Shown piece after piece: positions 9,258-18,778 of a stretch of 64,000 nt of DNA. The translations under genes were made by a program, and so were the position numbers. The stretch comes from Bacteroidota bacterium (GTDB lineage: Bacteria > Bacteroidota > Bacteroidia > AKYH767-A > OLB10): NCBI GenBank assembly GCA_016721435.1, contig JADKIC010000027.1, positions 1 through 64,000 on the forward strand. The letters are read 5' to 3'. Positions within the stretch are counted from its first letter, which is position 1. Every line of letters starts with the position of its first letter. The notes beneath the pieces were generated by a model, which saw only the letters and a list, made by a program, of their open reading frames with translations, ran no database searches and was not told the DNA's origin.

Positions 9258-10572
9258 TTATTTTTTTCTAACAGGGGCGAGTCCCAGTTCATTTGCTTTT
9301 TCGAGCATTAATTTGTAAGCATCATCAAAATTATTAGGAATATCTCCGTCGAGAATTGCATCTCTGATGGTGTTTTTGATGATGCCAATTTCTCTCCCCG
9401 GTTTCAGGCCAAACTCTTCCATGATTTGCTCTCCTGTAATCGGAGGTTGCCAGTTTCTGACCTTGTCTTTTCTTCCACTTCAATCAGCTTCTGCTGGACC
9501 AATTCAAAATTCGCCTTGTATTTTTTTGTTTGTATTCATTTTTTGTAGTGACATCTGCATGACAGAGTTTCATTAAATCTTCGATGTCATCACCGGCTTC
9601 AAAAAAGTAAACGGCGTACAGCGGAGTCTGTCACTTCAGTTTTTGCCAGCACTATGGGACGCAAATGAAGTAAAACAAGTTTTTGCACATACTTCATTTT
9701 CTCATTCAATGGAAGCTTTAATTGACGGAAAATTTGAGGAACCATTCTGGCACCTTTGTCTTCGTGTCCGTGGAAGGTCCAGCCATGTTGAGGTTCAAAT
9801 CTTTTTGTGGCGGGTTTTGCAATATCATGCAGCAATGCCGCCCAACGCAGCCAGAGATCATCCGAAGAACGGGCGAGATTGTCGAGAACTTCCAGGGTAT
9901 GAAAGAAATTATCCTTGTGACTTTTCCCCTGGACTGTTTCAACACCCTCCAATGCAGAAAGCTGAGGGAAAATGATGGGCAGAAGGCCTGAACTTCTTAG
10001 TAAGAGGAAACCTTTCGAAGGAACTTTGGAAAGTAAAATTTTATTGATTTCATCAATGATTCTTTCACCACTGATGATGGTAATGCGTTGGCGTTGCGTG
10101 AAGATGGCTTGAAAAGATACCGGATCAATTTGAAAGTCGAGCTGTGTGGCAAAGCGGATTGCTCTAAGCATGCGAAGAGGGTCGTCGGAATAGGTGATTT
10201 CAGGATTTAATGGTGTTCGAATTAATTTCCTTGAGAGGTCGCCCAAACCATCAAAGGGATCCAGCAAATGGCCTGTGTCATGCTCATTTAAACTGATGGC
10301 AAGTGCATTGATGGTAAAATCGCGACGGTTTTGATCATCCTCCAGGGTGCCGTTTTCAACTATAGGTTTGCGCGAATGGTGAGCATACGACTCCTTCCTT
10401 GCTCCAACAAATTCAATATCAAGATCTTTATGCTTAATTAGGGCTGTACCATAGTTTTTAAAAACCCTCCAATGAGATATCCCCGGATTTGATTTTTTTT
10501 GAAAACAGCAATGATCGTCTTGAATATAGGATCTTGCTTTAGTAACTCATTAAATGCTGCAACGCTTGACAT
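9258..10572 (-). CDS. cca: CCA-adding tRNA nucleotidyltransferase with HD domain (frameshifts and missing catalytic core)
   Basis: The reconstructed protein runs from MSSVAAFNELLKQD to ELGLAPVRKK. Strong family blocks are IEFVGARKESYAHHSRKPIV, LEDDQNRRDFTINALAIS, YSDDPLRMLRAIRFATQLDF, the HD motif WAALLHDIAKPATKRF and MKYVQKLVLLHLRPIVL. It adds CCA to tRNA 3' ends. After GYLIGG the sequence jumps directly to FKNYGTALIKHKD (about 10460-10475): the usual 30-35 residues with GGxVRD and the catalytic DxD are absent, and total length is about 438 rather than 470. Further shifts lie near 9600 and 9530 in A runs. Either an assembly deletion or a dead gene. Confidence 0.88.
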
Positions 10573-10579
10573 CGATGCG

Positions 10580-10587
10580 CAAATTTA
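10580..10587 (-). promoter_or_regulatory. -7 promoter element of cca
   Basis: TAAATTTG on minus (10587 to 10580) ends 7 nt before the ATG at 10572, giving a nearly leaderless transcript. No clear -33 element. Confidence 0.4.
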
Positions 10588-10689
10588 ATCAAACTATTTG
10601 CATAAAATGTATTAGGGCATGAAGAGTATCCATTCTGTGTGGATTTGGTTAACGGATTCCCGGAATATAACAGGACACAAAGAAAATTA

Positions 10690-11619
10690 CTATTCACCGG
10701 AGGTAATCGTTTCCATTTCGTTTTTTAATATTAGTGAAGCTAATTTACGTTGACCACTTTCATTCAGGTGAATAAAATCCCTGTAATCACCGGCTTCAAA
10801 ATGACTATCTAATTCTTTTATAAGTTGGATATTGTTCTTCTCTGCAAAAGAAATTATTTCCATTCCCTGCTCATTGTATTTGCCGGCTTCCAGTTCTGAA
10901 AATTCGGCATGTAGGTAAATGGTAAATGCTATCTGATTTGAACTTGTGTAATTCAGGAAGGATTCAAATCCGGGATTGAATTTGCTGTCATTTTGCTTTT
11001 TATCTATTCCTAAACTTCCAACGTCATTCCCGTCATTTCCATTGGTGAATCCCAGTCGGGGAAGTAAATAGCGATCCAGCAATTCCATCAAGGCTAAAGG
11101 ATATTGTTTATCGGGAAAACTTTCACTTACACCCACAATTTTCTGGAAATCCATATTGTCATACGCATCGTGAGAACTGACGAACAAGTAAATATGTTTT
11201 GATTTGAAATCGCCATGTTGCTTCATGTATTCGAAGCAATTGTCGGGTCCCCAGCTTCCTGCGGCAATATTTAAAAACTGTACCCTTGCATTTCTTATTT
11301 TGCTGAGGGTATCCGTTAGAATAGTAGTTGCAAGACTTTCCTGATCGGTTAAAACTCCGCCGTTAATAATAGAGTCCCCAAATCCCAAAATTTCAACAGC
11401 TCCCGTATCCACTTCTTCACTACGCATCGATAAAGAGTTGTAAAATATATGATTTCTGAACCTGAATCGCTGTTGATTGGCCTGGGGAATATATTCGTAA
11501 TGCGCATCTTCTCTCATCAAGACCGTATCACAAAATCCAAAATAGAACCTTAGAAATACTTCTGTACCTATGACCATGAGCACCAGAACAATGAGTGCGA
11601 TTTTAATTTTTCCTTTCAT
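10690..11619 (-). CDS. Membrane-anchored SGNH/GDSL-type hydrolase
   Basis: 309 residues. The N-terminus MKGKIKIALIVLVLMVIGTE is a membrane anchor or uncleaved signal. SGNH hallmarks are block I ILGFGDSIINGG (nucleophile Ser), an Asn/Gly region LNIAAGSWGPDNCFEYMKQH, and block V DFIHLNESGQRKLASLI with the catalytic Asp-His pair. The family hydrolyses ester bonds; membrane-anchored versions often act on acetylated cell-surface polysaccharides or lipids, but no substrate can be assigned here. It is a single-gene unit, 103 nt beyond the cca start on the same strand, with no TAnnTTTG box recognised upstream. Confidence 0.8.
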   Translation of the reverse strand: MKGKIKIALIVLVLMVIGTEVFLRFYFGFCDTVLMREDAHYEYIPQANQQRFRFRNHIFYNSLSMRSEEVDTGAVEILGFGDSIINGGVLTDQESLATTILTDTLSKIRNARVQFLNIAAGSWGPDNCFEYMKQHGDFKSKHIYLFVSSHDAYDNMDFQKIVGVSESFPDKQYPLALMELLDRYLLPRLGFTNGNDGNDVGSLGIDKKQNDSKFNPGFESFLNYTSSNQIAFTIYLHAEFSELEAGKYNEQGMEIISFAEKNNIQLIKELDSHFEAGDYRDFIHLNESGQRKLASLILKNEMETITSGE

Positions 11620-12058
11620 TTATTACCGCTAATGAAGTTGAGATTTAAAACTGATGATTTACTTCTATAGGAATATAATTGTAGGGTAAATGGTCCTACC
11701 CTTCACAAATATGATAAATTTCAAACACTTCTACTTTGAATTTGCAGAAGAGGTTATTCTTTTAAAAATGAATATCGGCCTTCCATCAGATTAGTCATAA
11801 ATAACTGTAAAACAAGTGAGTACATTCAAAAATGGGATGGTTGTTCAACAGACCACTTTCGGTTCAGGCGGCTATTCAGCAAGATAACCCGTTGATTTAA
11901 ACTAATTCTTTTTAACTTTATAGACGAAAGCACCCATAAAAAGGAAGTGTCGTTATCAAACTCATTTAGGGTGATTCTTGTCATTCTACTTACTTAATTA
12001 TGTCATATCCCCCGAGCTCTAAACGCAGGAACTTAGCAATGTAAAACCCCAAAATACT
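11620..12058. other. 439-nt gap without a recognised gene
   Basis: Divergent spacer between the SGNH hydrolase (-) and the coiled-coil gene (+). No convincing reading frame on either strand. One small perfect hairpin, AGGGTA (11683-11688) with TACCCT (11697-11702) around an 8-nt loop, has no T tract on either side. No TAnnTTTG promoter box was found for either flanking gene. It could hold an untranslated leader or small RNA, but nothing shows this. Confidence 0.5.
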
Positions 12059-12439
12059 ATGGAAAAGAAATATGTTTACGACTTACACGCTGAACACCGT
12101 GAATGGTTGAATAAAATCGCATTTTATAAGGATGAGATTAAAATTATGCGTCATCGTCTGGAACAGGTTACAGAAAAGAATACCAGCAAGGAAGTTCTGG
12201 CATTGGTAGAGCATTTCCAAAATCAGCTGATTGTTCAGGAAGAGCAAAATGATATTCTGCGGCATAATGTAAAGGAATATGAAAATGTAATTGAAGACCA
12301 TCTGAAGAAGAATGAAGTTGCAGCTGATCATTTGAAATGGGATGACCATACAAATATGAGAGATCAGGTGGACACCTATGAGAAAATTTTCAATGATCTC
12401 CGAAAAGAGCTGATCGGCTTTATTGCGAAATGGATGTAA
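12059..12439 (+). CDS. Small coiled-coil protein of unknown function
   Basis: 126 residues starting MEKKYVYDLHAEHREWLNKI. Almost entirely alpha-helical and charged, with heptad-like spacing over about residues 15-85 (FYKDEIKIMRHRLEQVTEK, LVEHFQNQLIVQEEQNDI). It contains several His and Trp residues but no Cys, no signal peptide and no membrane span, so it is likely a soluble cytoplasmic oligomer. A strong terminator follows. I do not recognise a named family; conserved short hypothetical proteins of this look are common in Bacteroidota. Codon use and the clean terminator support a real gene. Confidence 0.7.
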   Translation: MEKKYVYDLHAEHREWLNKIAFYKDEIKIMRHRLEQVTEKNTSKEVLALVEHFQNQLIVQEEQNDILRHNVKEYENVIEDHLKKNEVAADHLKWDDHTNMRDQVDTYEKIFNDLRKELIGFIAKWM

Positions 12440-12453
12440 TCGACGGTCGAAGG

Positions 12454-12500
12454 AAAAAGGGATAAGCGTGGATGAGTTGGCGTTTATCCCTTTTTATTTT
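12454..12500 (+). terminator. Strong intrinsic terminator after the coiled-coil gene
   Basis: AAAAAGGGATAAGCG (12454-12468) pairs with CGTTTATCCCTTTTT (12481-12495) including one G-T pair, loop 12 nt, followed by ATTTT. The flanking A and T runs make it work on both strands, but only the plus gene lies directly upstream. Confidence 0.85.
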
Positions 12501-12671
12501 AAGTCCGGATTTACTTTTTAGTTTTTTTCATGTTCCGGGGAACCAATCTTCTAATTGGGTGAATAATTATTTAAGGGTTTTGTTAATTCGGTTTTTTGAA
12601 AGGAGACTTTTTTCTATTTTTAGAACTTCAAAATTTTACCGGACGACATAACTAAAATGACTCTTTAAAAT

Positions 12672-13112
12672 ATGGGACTTAGATTTGATGATTATGCCAC
12701 AAAAGGCAAGGCGTTTGTAGCGGAGGTGGCCAGGGAATTGAAAACGGATGATACAGACAGAGCAGGAAGAATGCTGCGTTGTGTGCTCAGAGCTTTACGT
12801 AACCGTTTAACCGTTGAAGAGTCCTTTCAGTTTCTTTCGCAACTTCCAATGGCCATCAAAGCAGTCTATGTAGATGGATGGAAAGTGAGAATGAATCCTT
12901 CGAAAATTAAGCATATCGAGGATTTCAGAACAGAGGTGATGAAAGAAGATGACTTCGCAGCATTAAAAGATTTTGTTTACGAAGGAGCAGTAGATGATGC
13001 TATCAAAGCAGTGTTCAAGGTATTGTCAAGACATGTCACACCTGCTGAAATTCACCATGTACTGAGTTCTTTGCCGGCTGAGATCCGATATGAGTTGGAA
13101 GGAGAAGGGTGA
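12672..13112 (+). CDS. DUF2267 domain protein
   Basis: 146 residues, all in one DUF2267-type arrangement: two repeated helical units, each with a GRMLRCVLRALRNRLTVEES / AIKAVFKVLSRHVTPAEIHH core followed by LSQLPMAIKAVY / LSSLPAEIRYELEGEG. This twofold internal symmetry is the family's main feature. No signal or membrane span. Function is unknown; homologues are often near stress-response genes, but the neighbours here give no clue. It lies between two terminated units and appears monocistronic. Confidence 0.85.
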   Translation: MGLRFDDYATKGKAFVAEVARELKTDDTDRAGRMLRCVLRALRNRLTVEESFQFLSQLPMAIKAVYVDGWKVRMNPSKIKHIEDFRTEVMKEDDFAALKDFVYEGAVDDAIKAVFKVLSRHVTPAEIHHVLSSLPAEIRYELEGEG

Positions 13113-13308
13113 GGGGTGAACTCATGATAATTTTATTCATTTGATCGGGATCGTTTCATGAGCGATGAATGAGAGGATGTGCTATTTTAAAATTTTGAAT
13201 TTCCTGAGAACAACATTATCTCGTAAGGTTATTTACATCTTTATTTTCAAAAGAGAAATAATAATTATTTTAATTCGTTAAACTACCTGAATTAAAAAGT
13301 ATCAAAGA

Positions 13309-14691
13309 ATGATGATTTCCAAAGAGGTTTTACATTTATTTTCCAGAGCCGGATTTGGAATGCCATTGGAGGTTCTTCATCAGAATAAATCGGTAAATCA
13401 ATCCTATCAATGGCTTTGGCAGGATGCGATGGTTTACGCGCCCTTGCAAGTTGTCGGTACAGGTGAAAAGGATGCTTCCCCGGATTTGATGAATCCCAAA
13501 GTAGGGGAGGTGTTGTCACGGCAACAATTGACAAAAGACCTGAATTTTGCCTGGTTGAAACGGATGGTCACAGGGAAAGCGGTGTTAAGAGAGAAGATGA
13601 CCTTGTTTTGGGCGAACCATTTTGCCTGTCGTTCGGGGAACCCGTTATTCGCTCAGCAACTGAATAATATAATCAGGAAGCATGCACTGGGTAATTTTAA
13701 AACGCTGTTGCTGGAAGTTTCAAAATCTCCGGCAATGTTGCAGTTTTTAAATAATCAGCAGAATAGAAAAGCGCATCCCAATGAAAATTTCGCCCGTGAA
13801 GTAATGGAATTGTTCACATTGGGACATGGGCATTATACAGAAAAGGATGTATCGGAAGCGGCAAGAGCATTCACCGGTTGGACATTTAACCGTGATGGAT
13901 TGTTTGAGTTCAGGGAGAGAATACATGATGATTCCATCAAGGAGTTTTTAGGAAAGAGTGGAGCATTTACAGGCGATGACATTATAGAAATTTTATTGAA
14001 ACAAAAGCAAACCGCATTATTTATTACCGGTAAATTCTGGAAGGCTTTTGTAAGTGAAAAACCGGATGCGAATAGAATTAATCTACTGGCAGAAAAATTT
14101 TATCAATCCGGATTTGAGATAGAGGTGCTATTGCGGGAAGTGTTCCTGTCAGAATGGTTTTATAGCATGAATTACTATGGAGCACTTATTAAATCTCCAA
14201 TAGAGTTGATGGTGCCGCTCATACGCGATTTTAATGTGACCTTTGCCAATCCCAATGTGGCCATCGGATTTCAAAAGTTATTGGGTTAGGTTTTGTTCAA
14301 TCCGCCGAATGTGGCAGGTTGGCCCGGAGGAAGAAACTGGATCGATAGTTCTTCTTTGTCCTTTCGCATGCGGATGGGCCGTATTTTATTAAATGATGAA
14401 ATACCGGATCAACTGCCAAAACAGGAAGGAGATAATAATAATGCGTTTGATGTTCCGTTGATCAAACCTAAACAGAAGAATGAAGCAAATCTCATGAATT
14501 GCATCTCGCATTTTAAAGAAGTGAAAGACGATCAGCTTTTTGATGCACTGTCGCAGTGGATGATGGCTGTCCCGGTTTCTCCGGCATTACGTTCTCTGTT
14601 TCGACCTGTTTCATCGAATAGTGACAGAAGTGCATATATTAAAGAAGTGTTGATGTATCTGACGACATTGCCTGAATATCAGGTGGGCTAA
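13309..14691 (+). CDS. DUF1800 family protein (interrupted by an in-frame TAG)
   Basis: 460 codons from ATG 13309. Family blocks: MISKEVLHLFSRAGFG at the start, REKMTLFWANHFACRSG, FLNNQQNRKAHPNENFAREV, MELFTLGHGHYTEKDV, and NPPNVAGWPGGRNWID. Codon 327 (14287-14289) is TAG within GFQKLLG-TAG-VLFNPPNVAGW; the frame is the same on both sides, and family members have Gln (LGQxLFNPPNV), so this is a single C-to-T change of CAG, not an indel. The stop removes the conserved C-terminal third. DUF1800 proteins are almost always paired with DUF1501 proteins, as here (2-nt gap), and are thought to be extracytoplasmic; their activity is unknown. Confidence 0.85.
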
Positions 14692-14693
14692 AT

Positions 14694-15893
14694 ATGTATA
14701 TAAACCGAAGAAAATTTATAGCGCAGAGTGTCCTTGCATCCGCGGCGACATTTATTCCCGGCTTTCTGAAGGGGTTTTCCGGTTTTAATTTATCATCTTC
14801 CTCAGAAGAGAAAGTGCTGATCGTTATTCAACTCTCCGGTGGAAATGATGGCTTGAATACGGTGATTCCATACAGCGATGATCTGTATTATAATTTAAGA
14901 CCAGGAATAGCATTACCTGAGAAGGACATTATAAAAATTTCGAATAGTTACGGATTCCATCCGGTCATGAAAGATATGGAGCTGCTTTTTAAAGAGGGCG
15001 AAATGTGTATCTTGAATAATGTAGGCTATCCGAATCCAGACCGATCTCATTTCAGAGCCATGGATATTTGGCAGACCGGGAGCGAAAGTAATGAGTACCT
15101 AAACACTGGTTGGATCGGACGCTATCTGGATGCAAAATGTGACGGCTGTGCTTTACCACATACTGCTGTTGAAGTAGATGATTCATTGAGTCTGGCGCTG
15201 AAGGGTAATACGGTAAACGGATTCGCAGTTTCCCATCCGGAAAAAATGAATAAGGCATTGTCGGGAACACTCATCGGACAATTAGCCGACGTGGATCACC
15301 AGCATTTGGAACAGGAACAGGTCTCCTATTTGTATAAAGTGCTGTCGGAGGCAAAGCAATCCGTGAACTATCTCTACAACAAATCGAAAATTTACAAGGC
15401 CAAAACAACATTTCCGGACACGGCATTTGGTAAAGACCTAAGGTTGATTGCAGAGTTGATCAGCAGTGATGCAGAAACTAAAGTTTATTATGTCACGCTT
15501 AGCGGATTCGATACACATAACAATCAAAAGAATCAGCAAGAACGTTTATTGAAGATGTATAGCGATGGAGTGGGGGCTTTAGCTAAGGAGTTAAAAGTTT
15601 CAGGCAGATGGAAGGATACGCTCGTCATGACATTTTCGGAGTTCGGGAGAAGAGTGGAACAAAATGCCAGCGGTGGAACGGATCATGGAAAAGCCAATTG
15701 CGTTTTTCTGAATGGCGGAGCTTTGAATAACGCGGGAATGTATAATGAAATATCTTCATTATCAAAGCTGGATCAGGGAGATCTCGAGTATACTATCGAT
15801 TTTAGAAATATTTATGCGACTCTACTTCAAAAATGGCTAAAGGCCGATGCGCCAACCATCCTGAATAAGCGATTTGATCTGTTGAAAATTTAA
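14694..15893 (+). CDS. DUF1501 family protein
   Basis: 399 residues. N-terminus MYINRRKFIAQSVLASAATF has a twin-Arg pattern (NRRKFI) ahead of a hydrophobic stretch, compatible with Tat export, which is common in this family. Conserved blocks: VLIVIQLSGGNDGLNTVIPY, LFKEGEMCILNNVGYPNPDR, HFRAMDIWQTGS, VYYVTLSGFDTHNNQ and VMTFSEFGRRVEQNASGGTD followed by HG, resembling the alkaline-phosphatase/sulfatase fold metal-binding residues. No substrate known. Directly follows the DUF1800 gene, 2 nt apart, forming its usual two-gene unit. Confidence 0.9.
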   Translation: MYINRRKFIAQSVLASAATFIPGFLKGFSGFNLSSSSEEKVLIVIQLSGGNDGLNTVIPYSDDLYYNLRPGIALPEKDIIKISNSYGFHPVMKDMELLFKEGEMCILNNVGYPNPDRSHFRAMDIWQTGSESNEYLNTGWIGRYLDAKCDGCALPHTAVEVDDSLSLALKGNTVNGFAVSHPEKMNKALSGTLIGQLADVDHQHLEQEQVSYLYKVLSEAKQSVNYLYNKSKIYKAKTTFPDTAFGKDLRLIAELISSDAETKVYYVTLSGFDTHNNQKNQQERLLKMYSDGVGALAKELKVSGRWKDTLVMTFSEFGRRVEQNASGGTDHGKANCVFLNGGALNNAGMYNEISSLSKLDQGDLEYTIDFRNIYATLLQKWLKADAPTILNKRFDLLKI

Positions 15894-15976
15894 GTGGATG
15901 GATAGTAGAATTTCTTCGTTTATTCTGCCTTTAAATTATTGATTTTTTACATATCTTAGCCTTTCAATATTAAATT

Positions 15977-16372
15977 ATGATACTTCAAAATATAAACTGG
16001 GCCGGTTTTTTTGTTCAGCGTTTCTGGCAATCGTGTTTCTGCAATCGGGAATTGATAAACTGATTAATTATAAACGGGAGTCCGGCTGGATCCGACAGAA
16101 ATTTGTACAGAATGCCTTGTATAATTATGTGGGATTCCTATTCTTATCACTCACTGTTTTTGAGTTGATCAGCGGGGCATTGTCTTTTATCGGTGCCATT
16201 CATGTACTGATAAGCGACAACCCTATATCGCCCGTTGGGGGCCTGGTTTTCTACGCTCACCATGATCATGTTGATTTTCGGTCTGCGGGTTACTAAGGAT
16301 TATTCCGGAGCGGCTACACTGGTTCCCTATTTTATCGCGGGAATCATAGGACTATATGCCCTGGCAGCTTAA
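15977..16372 (+). CDS. DoxX family membrane protein (two frameshifts)
   Basis: Joined, the protein reads through LGRFFCSAFLAIVFLQSGID, KLINYKRESGWIRQKF, a hydrophobic YNYVGFLFLSLTVFELISGA, then GAWFSTLTMIMLIFGLRVTK and VPYFIAGIIGLYALAA at the end: about 130 residues with four membrane helices, the DoxX/DUF417-like layout with the SGIDKL signature. DoxX proteins are small inner-membrane subunits linked to quinone or thiol redox in some bacteria. Shifts lie between 15990 and 16015 and in the G run at about 16230-16240. The stop at 16372 is 3 nt from the end of the convergent subtilase. Start at ATG 15977 is the best guess, as the frame before the first shift is short. Confidence 0.7.
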
Positions 16373-16375
16373 AAA

Positions 16376-18050
16376 CTAAAGTCGGATTAACTTAATTGAA
16401 TTTACTGAAATCTCATCACTGATTTCAATAATGTAGCAGCCATTGGAAAGTTCAGGGGTAAGTTGTAATTGATTATACGCTCCATTTATGACATTGAAAT
16501 TATTTTCATACGTCAAACGGCCGGTTAAATCGAATATTTTCATTGTTGCCTTAGTTGCTCCACCTGAAGCAAAATACAAGATGGTAAGCGGATTATTTCC
16601 CTGCCATGGATTGGGAAATGCATGAAGAATAATATTCGAGGGAATTGTATATTCTTCCAGATCAAGAAAACTATTGGCCAGTGAGAAATTAGGAATTCCG
16701 TATCCTAGTAAAGTATCAGGGTTCGAGAACTGGCTCGCACTTCTTTTTACAACTCTTATAATGTCCATATTTCCCTTTTGAGGCCAGGCCTGACGGAGAC
16801 ATGCAACAGCGCCCGCCATCACCGGTGAGGAAAAGGATGTTCCATTTCCCTGTACGGCCTGATTGCTACTGTAAGGGGAGTACAACCATGTACCTTGCCC
16901 AACTGCCGCCACATCCGGCTTTACTCTGCCATCTGCCGTAGGACCATTGCTACTGAAGTTGGCATAATTCCCGGATTGATCCACAGCACCTATAGAAAGA
17001 ATAGAATCAGCATCTGCAGGTGCTATGATATAATTCCATGATGATGCTCCATCATTTCCGGCACTATTGATTACAATAATTCCTTTTTTAGCTGCCAGAT
17101 CTGCTGCAATGGTTACCGGGGTCAGGTCGCCGTTCATGTCCGCGTAAAAATGGTTTTGTGTAGAATCATCAAAGCGGGTATATCCCAATGAACTATTAAT
17201 GATATCCGCACCGGCGCTATCAGCGAATTCTGCCGCTACTGACCAGTTGTATTCTTCAATGATGTATTCTGAATTGGCATCTTCTGATCGTAGTAAAATA
17301 AAATCCGCATCGGGAGCAGTACCAATCAATGTGTCGGGAACATAAGCGGCAATGCAGGAGAGCACCGCAGCACCATGATAATGGTCATCATATACATCCG
17401 TTTCATTATCGACAAAATCCCAGGTATATTTAATCTGATTGTTGCTAAAAAGATGATTAAAGCAAGTCATTAATGGCGCATCTAAAAATCCCGCATCCAG
17501 CACTGCAATCAACACTCCTGTCCCCGTGTATCCGGCATTGTGCAGTTGTGTCAATCCTAACATGTTTACCTGATCATAACCAAAGCCATAACTCAGAGAA
17601 TTGTTAGAAGTTGTTTGTGCTGTTCTAAGTGCACTTTTTGTCATCAACTGTTCTCTCTCAAATTTCGGATCTTTATCAGAGGGAGCAGCTATTCTTCCAA
17701 CGGTGGTGGTGGAAACAACATATGACAAATGGTTTATTGCAGCCAGTACAGAAGGGTTAGCAGTTTGAATGATGACCGCATTGAACCATTTACTCGTATT
17801 CAATATTTGTGCACCGGTATTCATCACGCCTTGCACGTAGGATGGATTCACGGGCAGATCACTACTGTCAATGGAAATACTTTGCAAATTCCTGCGGTCG
17901 ATGGCACGTTGGGAAAGAAACTGTGAAGGATTGGAAATAGAGTAAGGTGAATTATTCTTATCTGAAAACAGAATCACATAGCGATCCTGTGCTTTTTGTA
18001 ATTTGTGTCAGAAGCGAGATCAGAATAAGAATAATCAATTTGAATTTCAT
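16376..18050 (-). CDS. Secreted subtilisin-like (S8) serine peptidase with T9SS sorting domain (one frameshift)
   Basis: About 557 residues from ATG 18050 (MKFKLIILILISLLTQ, signal peptide). After a shift in an A run near 18000 the frame continues AQDRYVILFSDKNNS. Catalytic triad: Asp in GVLIAVLDAGF, His in DDHYHGAAVLSCIAAY, Ser in GNGTSFSSPVMAGAVA; the oxyanion Asn is in INSAGNDGA. The C-terminal 80 residues (HAFPNPWQGNNPLTILYF, TMKIFDLTGRLTYENN, SIKLIRL) form a T9SS type A sorting domain. Expected to be released at the cell surface. Its ATG overlaps the upstream lipoprotein stop (ATGA, 18047-18050), implying translational coupling. Confidence 0.92.
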
Positions 18051-18739
18051 GGGGTATAGGAGGTTAACTTTTCTGTATAGATGAATCCGGAAACAGTGTC
18101 ACCGGAAATGAAATTGAACTCAACGAATGAATTCAACCGGTAGTACATTCCAATATTCGCAGCGTATTTCTCAAGGTCATTTCGGTCATTGAGTAAATTT
18201 CCGGGTTCATCATCCTGATTAACGGTAGATGTTTGAGTGAATTGAAGCGAATAGGAGGACCCGCTTACATTGCAGGCCGTGTATTCAAATGTTTTTTCGC
18301 CGAGTGCATTATAGGCATTTCCATTCCAGTTGACACCGGTAGAGCAGGGGAAGGTGAGTTTCAGAATACGGATATTGTCTTCCACATTTTCTGCCGTGGT
18401 GTTAGTGCGTACCGCCGACCAAACCTTATAAATCATCCAATTCCCGCTAAGGTCCTTTCGGAAACGCTCTATGCGTTGAGCAGTTCTTCCCTGATTGTCG
18501 ATGAAATCTCCGGCTATAGTTTCCTTTAATTCATAACTGACCGTGTCATGCACACCCGTAAATGGATCCCAATATACTGAGTCCACCTGATAATAACGTG
18601 TCATTCCCGAATCAACAGGAAAATATTCCCAGCCGGAAATGACTACAGGACAATTTTGACCTCCATCATCGTCCTTGCTACAGGAGTTCAATAATAGTGC
18701 AAGGGAAATCAGAGCGGTGTACTTGAGTACGGATGTCAT
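18047..18739 (-). CDS. Putative lipoprotein of unknown function, coupled to the S8 peptidase
   Basis: 230 residues. The N-terminus MTSVLKYTALISLALLLNSC ends in a lipobox (LLNSC) followed by SKDDDGGQ, typical of Bacteroidota surface or periplasmic lipoproteins. The rest is beta-rich (GWEYFPVDSGMTRYYQVDS, YELKETIAGDFIDNQGR, LKLTFPCSTGVNWNG) and ends FIYTEKLTSYTP; it contains four Cys, one in the lipobox. No enzyme motif. The 4-nt overlap with the subtilase start suggests joint expression, possibly as an anchoring, chaperone or inhibitor partner; this is inference. Confidence 0.8.
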   Translation of the reverse strand: MTSVLKYTALISLALLLNSCSKDDDGGQNCPVVISGWEYFPVDSGMTRYYQVDSVYWDPFTGVHDTVSYELKETIAGDFIDNQGRTAQRIERFRKDLSGNWMIYKVWSAVRTNTTAENVEDNIRILKLTFPCSTGVNWNGNAYNALGEKTFEYTACNVSGSSYSLQFTQTSTVNQDDEPGNLLNDRNDLEKYAANIGMYYRLNSFVEFNFISGDTVSGFIYTEKLTSYTP

Positions 18740-18778
18740 GAGCGTAAGTTTAGAACTTTTTTACGATTTATTCATGAA

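Noticed and set aside
13121..13162. Inverted repeat CTCATGA/TCATGAG after DUF2267
   Set aside because: 28-nt loop, A/T-rich stem and no T tract; too weak for a terminator or operator claim.
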